From an uncultured Holophagaceae bacterium (lineage in GTDB: Bacteria; Acidobacteriota; Holophagae; Holophagales; Holophagaceae): a DNA stretch of 11,956 nt. The translations under genes and the position numbers were made by a program. The DNA is taken from assembly GCA_903919165.1 (NCBI GenBank), contig CAIXHJ010000405.1, positions 1 to 11,956 of the forward strand, written 5' to 3'. Shown here piece by piece: positions 6,247 through 11,956 of the stretch; position 1 is the first letter of the stretch; each line of letters opens with the position of its first letter. The notes under the pieces are model-generated. The model searched no databases and was not told where the DNA came from. It saw nothing but the letters and a program-made list of their open reading frames with translations.

Positions 6247-6752
6247 CGCTCCCGGATCACGGCGATGTGGTGGGCCGCATGGCCGAGGCAGATATAGGGA
6301 ACACACCGGGCGGTGAGGTTCCGCCCGTTGGATGTGCCCTGCTGCGCCCAGGCCTTGTCCGACAGGCTTCGGAACAATTCGAGGCTGGCCCCGCGCGCGG
6401 AGCGAAAGTCAGCCAGCAAGTCGGCGGTGGACCGTTCCTCCGCTTTGGCCGAAATGGCAAAGGCATTCTCGTCGAAACCGGGAAGTGGGGTGGCGTCCCC
6501 CCGACCGATGCGCAGGCACCGATAGGCGAAGATGCGCTCGGAATCGCTGAGGTGCTGGAGCAGGTCCTTCAGGCTCCACTTCCCGGGAGCATAGCGGTAG
6601 GCGCCCTGGGCTTCTGAAAGTCCCGAGTAGAGAGCCGACAGCTCTTCCACCTGGGCCTGAAGCAGTTTCAGCGGATCCCCTTCGGGAGCCGCGGCAAGGT
6701 AGGTCGCGTAGCCTTCGGCGTATTCGCCCTGGAGAGGTCGCGTGAGGCCCAT
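6225..6752 (-). CDS. DinB superfamily protein (four-helix-bundle, putative metal-dependent enzyme)
   Basis: The 175-residue protein matches the DinB/YfiT-like fold, a four-helix bundle that binds a divalent metal through three histidines. Here the candidates are His67 in LLQHLSDSERI and His158 and His162 in GHAAHHIAVIRERYL. The stretch APGKWSLKDLLQHLSDSERI (55-74) and PLPGFDEN (89-96) are typical of this subgroup. Members include thiol S-transferases of bacillithiol or mycothiol type, but the reaction of this subgroup is mostly unassigned, and DNA-damage induction applies only to the namesake. The start has an ideal AAGGAGGA site. It lies 22 bases downstream of pyruvate kinase on the same strand, so it is probably co-transcribed. 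Its 3' end overlaps the convergent 98-residue gene by 22 bases. Confidence 0.88.
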   Translation of the reverse strand: MGLTRPLQGEYAEGYATYLAAAPEGDPLKLLQAQVEELSALYSGLSEAQGAYRYAPGKWSLKDLLQHLSDSERIFAYRCLRIGRGDATPLPGFDENAFAISAKAEERSTADLLADFRSARGASLELFRSLSDKAWAQQGTSNGRNLTARCVPYICLGHAAHHIAVIRERYLPSLK

Positions 6753-6774
6753 GGATTCCTCCTTGGAAGATCAG

Positions 6775-8196
6775 TTAAAAGGTCATCACCTTCATGGTGT
6801 TCGTCGTGCCTGACTTCCACAGGGGCAGGCCCATGGTCATCACCACCCGATCGAGACTGCCCACAGCCTGCCTGGCGATCAGGAGATCATGGACAACCTC
6901 CACCATCTCGTCCGTGCTGGCGACGCGGGGAATGACCAGTGGAGTCACGCCGCGCATGAGTCCAAGGCGTCTTGCTATAAGCTCATCCACGGTGGCGCCC
7001 AGAACGGGCGTCCGCCCGGCCAGGCGGCTCACCATGCGCGCGGTGCCGCCCCCTTCGGTGAAAGCCACGATCCAGCGGGCATTGATCTCGTCCGCCGTGC
7101 GGCAGGCGGCGAAAGCCACCGAGATGTCCGTGCGGGCCAGGACCTGCTCCGCCAGTTCCTCCGGCAGTGTGGTGACCCGCTGTTTCACATTGGCATCCGC
7201 CTCGGTGGCGATGCGGGCCAGCCACTGGACTGCTTCCACCGGATGGGCGCCGGAGGCGCTCTCGGCACTCAGCATCACAGCGTCGGTTCCATCCCAGATG
7301 GCGTTGGCTACATCGCTGGCCTCCGCCCGGGTGGGCTGGGCATGCTCGATCATGCTCTCTAGCATCTGGGTCGCGGTGATCACGGGCTTGAGGGCCTTGC
7401 GCGCGGCCTTGATGATCTGCTTCTGCAGGCCCGGCACGCGCTCCACCCCCAGCTCGACGCCCAGGTCGCCGCGGGCGACCATCACGGCCCAGGCCACCTC
7501 GAGGATCTCTTCAAGGTGCACCAGGGCGGCGGGATGCTCGATCTTGGCAATGACAGGCTGGGTGCCGCCCAGGTGATGGATGATGGCCTGAAGCTGCTGC
7601 ACGTCAGAAGCCCGCCGCACGAAGCTCTGGGCGAAGAGATCCACTTGGTTCTCCACGCCCCAGCGGATATCGGCATGGTCCTTCTCCGTGAGCGGATCCA
7701 TGGCGATGTCCATACCGATGGGGTGGACACCTTTCCGCGCTTTCAGCGAGCCCCCGATGATCACCTCGGCCTTCAGCTGGTCCAGGCTCTTGGTGACGAT
7801 CTTCAAGGTGATGTCGCCATCATCCAGAAGCCATTGCTGTCCAACAGTGGCAGCTTCGAAGAGCTCCGGATGCGGCAGGGGTGCGGCCCAGGCGAAACCC
7901 TGGGGAACCGGCGTGCCAGGCAGGTAGAAGATCCCCTCACTCCCTTCCACCAGGTTCAAAGGCGCGTCCAACTGGCCGATGCGCCATTTGGGGCCCTGCA
8001 GATCGAGGAACACCGGAATGAAGCGGCCCAGTTCTGTTGCCAGGGTCCGCACCCGATGCAGGGCCTCCGATCGTGATTCGGGGTCCCCATGACTGGCATT
8101 CAGACGGACCGCATCAGCCTCCTTCAGCGCTTCCCGCAGCCTGTCACCTTGCATGAGGGCTGGTCCCAATGTCATCACGAGTTTGGTCTTGCGCAC
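6775..8196 (-). CDS. pyk: pyruvate kinase, potassium-independent type
   Basis: Pyruvate kinase makes ATP and pyruvate from phosphoenolpyruvate and ADP, the last step of glycolysis. The 473 residues contain the barrel domain, an inserted B domain (about 74-174) and the C-terminal domain (about 350-473). Active-site residues are present: Arg31, Asn33 and Ser35 in RLNASHG, Lys218 and Glu220 in AKIEH, Asp244 in ARGDLG, and Thr276 in TATQMLESM. The segment DLQGPKWRI (65-73) has Leu, Gln, Lys and Ile where potassium-dependent enzymes have Thr, Lys, Glu and Thr. The Trp in this segment is uncommon. The open frame reaches a GTG at 8232, but the GTG at 8196 gives the usual N-terminus (RKTKLVMTLGPA) and has GGGAG 5 bases upstream. 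It is divergent from a Fis-like gene and lies upstream of the dinB-like gene. Confidence 0.95.
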   Translation of the reverse strand: MRKTKLVMTLGPALMQGDRLREALKEADAVRLNASHGDPESRSEALHRVRTLATELGRFIPVFLDLQGPKWRIGQLDAPLNLVEGSEGIFYLPGTPVPQGFAWAAPLPHPELFEAATVGQQWLLDDGDITLKIVTKSLDQLKAEVIIGGSLKARKGVHPIGMDIAMDPLTEKDHADIRWGVENQVDLFAQSFVRRASDVQQLQAIIHHLGGTQPVIAKIEHPAALVHLEEILEVAWAVMVARGDLGVELGVERVPGLQKQIIKAARKALKPVITATQMLESMIEHAQPTRAEASDVANAIWDGTDAVMLSAESASGAHPVEAVQWLARIATEADANVKQRVTTLPEELAEQVLARTDISVAFAACRTADEINARWIVAFTEGGGTARMVSRLAGRTPVLGATVDELIARRLGLMRGVTPLVIPRVASTDEMVEVVHDLLIARQAVGSLDRVVMTMGLPLWKSGTTNTMKVMTF

Positions 8197-8201
8197 CTTG
8201 T

Positions 8202-8206
8202 CTCCC
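8202..8206 (-). promoter_or_regulatory. pyk ribosome-binding site
   Basis: GGGAG on the minus strand sits 5 bases before the GTG at 8196. It supports this start over the in-frame GTG 12 codons upstream, which has no comparable site and would add a tail not seen in the family. Confidence 0.6.
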
Positions 8207-8220
8207 AGCGCCTGCACAGG

Positions 8221-8241
8221 CAATCCACACACTTTTCCACA
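8221..8241 (+). promoter_or_regulatory. DnaA-box-like pair in the pyk / fis-like intergenic region
   Basis: TTTTCCACA (8233-8241) fits the consensus TTWTNCACA. A second, weaker copy, CAATCCACA (8221-8229), lies 12 bases away in the same orientation, and an A+T-rich patch follows (about 8255-8270). Because the consensus is short and degenerate, a chance match is quite possible. Confidence 0.25.
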
Positions 8242-8338
8242 GGTTCCATCAAGCTCACAAATTTATCACGATGTCTTTCCTTCGCATCATCGCGGTGCTA
8301 CCTTCGTTCTCTTGAAACGGTTACTTGGAGAAGATGGA

Positions 8339-8563
8339 ATGCGCGAAAAGCTGCGAATCCTCGTAGCCGAGATGGTGCGTGGTGGCATCCCCCTGGAATT
8401 GGCGCGTCGCGAGTTCGAGCGGGTGTACCTGGAGGAGGTGCTGGCGGTCCACGAGGGCAACCACAGCGCCGCTGCCCGGGAACTGGGCATCCATCGCAAC
8501 ACGCTGAGCAAGAAGCTCGAAGCTCCGCCGAGTCGGCTCCGCCGCGTGAGCATCGCGAGTTGA
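8339..8563 (+). CDS. small Fis-type helix-turn-helix DNA-binding protein
   Basis: The 74-residue product is little more than a Fis/NtrC-type C-terminal DNA-binding domain (HTH_8). A short N-terminal helix (MREKLRILVAEMV) is followed by ERVYLEEVLAVHEGNHSAAARELGIHRNTLSKKL (about 27-60). In it, NHSAAARELGI and RNTLSKKL are the two helices of the turn. A basic tail (PSRLRRVSIAS) ends the protein. Stand-alone proteins of this kind act as nucleoid-associated or local transcription factors, usually as dimers. The ATG at 8339 has GGAG about 10 bases upstream; a TTG at 8312 is an alternative start. It is divergent from pyk across about 140 bases and convergent with the flavoprotein gene. No receiver or AAA+ domain is attached, and no frameshift was found upstream, so it does not look like a fragment of a larger regulator. 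Confidence 0.82.
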   Translation: MREKLRILVAEMVRGGIPLELARREFERVYLEEVLAVHEGNHSAAARELGIHRNTLSKKLEAPPSRLRRVSIAS

Positions 8564-8593
8564 ACCCCGCTTCGTACTTCGGGATGTCCCTGC

Positions 8594-8620
8594 GAATCCG
8601 CATCCCATCCTTCAGGATTC
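8594..8620. terminator. weak inverted repeat between two convergent genes
   Basis: GAATCC (8594-8599) and GGATTC (8615-8620) are exact reverse complements around a 15-base loop, in the 60-base gap between the fis-like gene and the convergent flavoprotein gene. A shorter alternative, ATCC-TTCA-GGAT, overlaps it. Only a short ATTT follows on the plus strand, so termination is a guess based mainly on position. Confidence 0.22.
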
Positions 8621-8623
8621 ATT

Positions 8624-9856
8624 TCAGATGAAGCTGCCGGCCACAAAACCGGTACTGAAGGCGGCCTGCAGGTTGTAGCCGCCCACGGGCCCGTCAATGT
8701 CGAGCAGTTCCCCGCAGACGCGCAGGTTGTCCCAGCCGCGCAGGGCCATGGTGCGGGGGTCCACGGCCGTGAGATCCACACCCCCCGCGGCCACCTCGCC
8801 CCGGGTCAGGGGCACGGTCTGAGGCTCGCCCAGAGGCAGCCCGGTGACCAGCGCCACCAGGGCCTTCCGCCCGGTCTTCGGAAGATCCTTCAGCATGAGG
8901 GACCGGTCCAAGCCAGCCTCCTGGAGCAGCGGATCCACGAGGCGCTCTGGCAGGTGGCGCTGGAGCCAGGTGGCCGCCAGCAACCTTGGGTTCATTTGCT
9001 GCTCGGCCTGGAGCCGCGCATCCATGGTTTCCGGCGGATCGAGGACGGAGGCATAGGTCAGCCAGGCCGGACCCTCCCGGCGGGCCCGCTCCGTGGCCTG
9101 GCTCAATCCCAGAGCTGCGGGACCACTGATTCCGCTCTTGGTGAAGACGAAGTCTCCAGCGCAGGCCGCGAGGCGCCGTCCCTCGGGCCCCGCGCTCAGG
9201 CGTAATTCCCCACCACGAAGGGACACGCCTTCCCAGGCGGGACGCGGGCGCTGGAGCGGGATTGGTGCCAGGGCGGGAAACCAGGGACGCACGGGCGCGC
9301 CCAGACCCTTGAGCCAACCCAGGACCTCGCCTCGGGTGCCGGTTTCGGGGTAGCTGGCCCCACCCGTGGCGAGGATGTAGGCATCCGTCGTGATCTGTTC
9401 GTCATCCAGCAGCAGGCACTCCAATCGCGGTGCATCGCCCCTCAGGGCCGTCACGCGGGCACCGGTGCGAACCTCCACGCCAGCCCGCCGCGCCAGTGTC
9501 TCGAAGGCCGCCACTACTGCGGCCGCGCTGCCCGGGCGATCCAGGGGAAAGACGCGGCCATTGTCACGGGTGTAGGTCTCGACTCCTTCCCTCCTCAGCA
9601 GAGCCAGCACAGCGCCGTTGTCGAAAGCATGCAGCGAGTGTCGCAGGAACCGACCTTGTTCCCTGGAGAAGCCCGCGAGCAGGGCGTTGGGTGGTCCATC
9701 GTGCGTGATGTTGCACTTGCCGCCGCCGCTGATGCGGAGCTTCACGCCCAGGCGCCCGTTGGCCTCCAGCAGCGTCACCGCATGGCCTAGCGTAGCCGCC
9801 CGCCAGGCCGCCACCAGCCCGGCCGCGCCTCCACCCACCACGATCACCTTCGCCAT
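8624..9856 (-). CDS. HI0933/YhiN-family FAD-dependent oxidoreductase
   Basis: This 410-residue flavoprotein belongs to the HI0933 (YhiN, BaiN/RdsA-like) family, often labelled aminoacetone oxidase family. The N-terminal FAD-binding motif is GGGAAG (8-13), followed by the family signature LGVKLRISGGGKCNIT (36-51). Near the C-terminus are GGVDLTAVDPRTM, then GELLDIDGPVGGYNLQAA, the second FAD-contact region. The physiological reaction is undefined for most members. Length is normal and there is no signal peptide, so it is probably cytosolic. The ATG at 9856 gives the conserved N-terminus (MAKVIVVGGGAAG); the only ribosome-site-like sequence (GAGGGG) directly abuts it. It is divergent from lipB with 41 bases between the start codons. 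Confidence 0.92.
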   Translation of the reverse strand: MAKVIVVGGGAAGLVAAWRAATLGHAVTLLEANGRLGVKLRISGGGKCNITHDGPPNALLAGFSREQGRFLRHSLHAFDNGAVLALLRREGVETYTRDNGRVFPLDRPGSAAAVVAAFETLARRAGVEVRTGARVTALRGDAPRLECLLLDDEQITTDAYILATGGASYPETGTRGEVLGWLKGLGAPVRPWFPALAPIPLQRPRPAWEGVSLRGGELRLSAGPEGRRLAACAGDFVFTKSGISGPAALGLSQATERARREGPAWLTYASVLDPPETMDARLQAEQQMNPRLLAATWLQRHLPERLVDPLLQEAGLDRSLMLKDLPKTGRKALVALVTGLPLGEPQTVPLTRGEVAAGGVDLTAVDPRTMALRGWDNLRVCGELLDIDGPVGGYNLQAAFSTGFVAGSFI

Positions 9857-9897
9857 CCCCTCATCATGGCCGAGGGCGGCCGGAGTAGACTCATTCC

Positions 9898-11025
9898 ATG
9901 TCTGATGTCGGTTTCTCCGTTCTCCGCCCTGCCCAGCTCCGCCGCTTCGGACGGGTCTTCTACCCCGCGGGCCTCAGACTCCAGAAGGCCCTGGCGGACT
10001 ACGTGAACGAGGAAGGCCGACCTGATCAGCTGGTGGTCCTGGAACACGATCCCGTGTTCACCCTGGGCCGCAACGCCACGCCCGCGGACATCCACATGAG
10101 CGATGACTTCCTGGCAGCCCAGGGTGTGAGCGTCCACCGCACGGATCGTGGGGGCGAGGTCACCTACCATGGCCCCGGCCAGATCGTGGTCTATCCCATC
10201 TGCAACCTGCGCGGCGGACGGGAGGACGTGGGACGGCTCGTCCGCGGACTGGAAGAGGCCATGATCCACACGGCGGCGGATTTCGGCGTATCGGCCCAAC
10301 GGCTCAAGGGCGCTCCCGGCGTTTGGGTGGAAACGCCCCGAGGTCTGGACAAGCTCGGCGCCATCGGCCTCCACCTCAGCCGCTGGATCAGTACCCACGG
10401 CATCGCCTTCAACGTGCGGCCCAACCTGGAACACTTCCGCTGGATCACGCCCTGCGGTTTCACCGACAAGGGCGTCTGCAGCCTGGCTTCCCTCCTTGCG
10501 GATGGGGCGCCAACCTGGGATGAGGCCACAGACCGCCTCCAGGAACACCTCATCGAGCATCTGGCCCTGGACATCAAGCCCACGCGGGCCCCCAGCCGCA
10601 GTGTATCGGCCCTCACTTGGCGCCGGGCCGCTGGCGGCCCTGAAGTGCTCATGATGCTGCGAGTTCCTGCCCACGGCCTCTGGTGGCAGAGCGTCACAGG
10701 GATGATGGAACCGGATGAGACACCCGAGGAGACGGCGCACCGGGAGTTGTTGGAAGAGACTGGACTCAGGGGCACCCTGCGGCCACTGGGCCTTTCCCAC
10801 AGTTTCTGGGTGGACCCCTCCATCGTGCGCTTTCCTGATGCCGAGCCCCGCTTCAACACGGAGATCTGCTACTCGATGGAGGTCGCCAGGGAGGCGGAAG
10901 TCCGGTTGGAACCTTCCGAGCACAGCGAGTACCTGTGGTGCAGCCTGGACGAGGCCCAGGCGCGCACCAAGTGGGAGGGCTCCAAGACCGCCGTCCAACT
11001 GCTGAGGAAAGAGCTCGGCGGATGA
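9898..11025 (+). CDS. lipB: lipoyl(octanoyl) transferase LipB fused to a C-terminal NudB-like Nudix hydrolase
   Basis: Residues 1 to about 233 are LipB, which moves octanoyl from acyl carrier protein to the lipoyl domains of 2-oxoacid dehydrogenases and GcvH. The motifs are RGGEVTYHGPGQ (84-95, His91), DKLGAIGLH with Lys152, and TPCGF with Cys186. The 34-residue spacing of Lys and Cys equals that of the E. coli (135/169) and M. tuberculosis (142/176) catalytic dyads. Residues about 236-375 form a Nudix domain with a perfect box from Gly268 to Leu290: Glu274, then REL (282-284), LEETGL (285-290). The preceding WWQSVTG, the later NTEICY and the C-terminal KWEGSKTAVQLL resemble E. coli NudB, a dihydroneopterin triphosphate pyrophosphatase of folate synthesis. 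The frame is continuous and both domains look intact. LipB alone is usually about 210-240 residues. The best GGAG is 12 bases from the ATG. TAGACT (9886-9891) would place a transcript start at the ATG, so a leaderless message is conceivable. The Nudix substrate is not established. Confidence 0.94.
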   Translation: MSDVGFSVLRPAQLRRFGRVFYPAGLRLQKALADYVNEEGRPDQLVVLEHDPVFTLGRNATPADIHMSDDFLAAQGVSVHRTDRGGEVTYHGPGQIVVYPICNLRGGREDVGRLVRGLEEAMIHTAADFGVSAQRLKGAPGVWVETPRGLDKLGAIGLHLSRWISTHGIAFNVRPNLEHFRWITPCGFTDKGVCSLASLLADGAPTWDEATDRLQEHLIEHLALDIKPTRAPSRSVSALTWRRAAGGPEVLMMLRVPAHGLWWQSVTGMMEPDETPEETAHRELLEETGLRGTLRPLGLSHSFWVDPSIVRFPDAEPRFNTEICYSMEVAREAEVRLEPSEHSEYLWCSLDEAQARTKWEGSKTAVQLLRKELGG

Positions 11026-11124
11026 ATGTCCAACTAGTGGTCTGTGATCCGTGTCATGCCCGCCGTCCACCAGCCCGGGCCCCGCATCCGTGCTTGATAC
11101 CCTGTGTGATTCTCCGGAGTCCCC

Positions 11125-11956
11125 ATGTTCCCCCAGTTCACTGAGGACCAATCCGCGATCCGCGATGCGGCGCGGGACTTCGCCATGTCGGAGATCGACC
11201 CGGGCGCGGCGGCTCGGGATGCCAGCGGCGAATTTCCACTGGACATCATGAAGAAGCTTGGCGAGATGGGCTTCCTCGGCATGACCGTGCCTGAAGCCTA
11301 CGGCGGAGGCGGCTCGGACTTCCTCAGCTATATCCTCGCTCTGGAGCAGATCGCCTACGCTGATGCCTCCGTGGCCGTGACCATGAGCGTGAACAACTCC
11401 GTGGCCTGTGCCCCCATCTTCAGCTTCGGTACCCCGGCGCAGAAGCAGAGGTACCTGCGACCCCTGGCCAGCGGCGAGGTGCTGGGCGGATTCATGCTCA
11501 CCGAACCCGACGCGGGCTCCGACGCCGCCGCGCTGAAGACCCGCGCCACCCGGGTGGACAGAGGCTGGCGGCTGAACGGCGCCAAGGCCTGGATCACCAA
11601 CGGCGGCGTGGGCCGCTACTTCATCATCATGGCGCGCACCGATCCCGACAAGGGCAAGAAGGGGATCAGCGCCTTCATCCTCGACGCGGACCAGCCCGGC
11701 GTGATCATGGGGCGTCCTGAGGAGAAGATGGGTCTGCGCTCCAGCAAGACCGTGATGGTAACGCTGGATGAGGCCTTCGTTCCCGAGGATGCTCTCCTCG
11801 GCAGGCTTGGCGACGGTCTCAAGGTGGCCTTCGGTGGCCTCGACGGAGGCCGCATCGGCATCGCCGCCCAGGCCCTTGGCATCGCTCAGCGGGCCATGGA
11901 CGAGAGCGTGGCCTATGCCAAGACGCGCCGTTCCTTTGGCAAGGCCATCGGCGAGC
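11125..11956 (+). CDS. acyl-CoA dehydrogenase, 3' end cut by window edge
   Basis: The visible 277 residues are the N-terminal helical, middle beta and early C-terminal helical parts of an acyl-CoA dehydrogenase, an FAD enzyme of beta-oxidation or branched-chain amino acid breakdown. The start MFPQFTEDQSAIRDAARDFA is typical. The flavin signature FMLTEPDAGSDAAALKTRA (123-141) is intact. AWITNGG, EEKMGLRSSKT and GRIGIAAQALGIAQRA follow, then YAKTRRSFGKAIGE at the edge. The family is about 380 residues, so roughly the last 100 are missing, including the region that holds the catalytic glutamate in butyryl- and short-chain types; chain-length preference therefore cannot be judged. The ATG at 11125 has CGGAGT about 5 bases before it. 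It lies 99 bases after lipB on the same strand; no clear terminator or promoter was seen in that gap. Confidence 0.93.
   Translation, partial: MFPQFTEDQSAIRDAARDFAMSEIDPGAAARDASGEFPLDIMKKLGEMGFLGMTVPEAYGGGGSDFLSYILALEQIAYADASVAVTMSVNNSVACAPIFSFGTPAQKQRYLRPLASGEVLGGFMLTEPDAGSDAAALKTRATRVDRGWRLNGAKAWITNGGVGRYFIIMARTDPDKGKKGISAFILDADQPGVIMGRPEEKMGLRSSKTVMVTLDEAFVPEDALLGRLGDGLKVAFGGLDGGRIGIAAQALGIAQRAMDESVAYAKTRRSFGKAIGE

Noticed and set aside
8210..8221. GCCTG-CA-CAGGC inverted repeat just upstream of the pyk ribosome site
   Set aside because: Five-base arms with a two-base centre cannot form a normal RNA hairpin, and such short symmetry is common by chance.
11073..11080. GCCCGGGC palindrome between lipB and the acyl-CoA dehydrogenase gene
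   Set aside because: It is an 8-bp GC-only palindrome without a T-run or a longer stem, expected by chance in GC-rich sequence.
9844..11151. 435-codon minus-strand open frame opposite lipB
   Set aside because: It lies antisense to the well-supported LipB-Nudix gene and runs into both neighbours; its translation shows no recognisable domain. Long antisense frames are expected in GC-rich DNA.

Overview
The window is 11,956 bases of dense, high-GC bacterial chromosome. It carries 11 complete protein genes and two genes cut by the window edges, separated mostly by very short spacers. No rRNA, tRNA, CRISPR array, transposase, integrase or other mobile element was seen. The content is core metabolism plus Gram-negative envelope genes: an ArnA-type decarboxylase and an ArnT-type transferase, PlsY/GpsA, LipB and pyruvate kinase. 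GTG starts are frequent and many genes have strong AAGGAGG-like ribosome sites. A diderm, GC-rich bacterium fits; a member of the Acidobacteriota (Holophaga/Geothrix-like) is my best guess, from general resemblance only.

Left block (1 to 5901, all minus strand, so read right to left): a 54-residue glycine-rich membrane protein, cinA, plsY, gpsA, an MDR-family dehydrogenase, a stand-alone ArnA-type UDP-glucuronate decarboxylase, and the start of an ArnT-type glycosyltransferase that runs off the left edge. plsY and gpsA overlap by 8 bases; GpsA makes the glycerol-3-phosphate that PlsY acylates. The last two genes suggest aminopentose decoration of lipid A or a related glycolipid. The 188-base gap between them is the longest spacer in the window and contains two inverted-repeat structures.

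Middle block (5902 to 8563): a 98-residue protein of unknown function on the plus strand starts 48 bases from the 54-residue gene, and its 3' end overlaps a DinB-superfamily gene. That dinB-like gene lies 22 bases downstream of pyruvate kinase, both on the minus strand. The kinase has the sequence signature of potassium-independent enzymes. Divergent from it is a 74-residue protein that is little more than a Fis-type DNA-binding helix-turn-helix.

Right block (8564 to 11956): an HI0933/YhiN-family flavoprotein on the minus strand. Divergent from it is a lipB gene whose product is fused at its C-terminus to a complete Nudix hydrolase domain of the NudB type. This is followed by an acyl-CoA dehydrogenase cut by the right edge.

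No wholly new multi-gene system is evident. The most unusual items are the LipB-Nudix fusion, the ArnA decarboxylase domain without its formyltransferase half beside ArnT, the potassium-independent type of pyruvate kinase, and the structured spacer before arnT.
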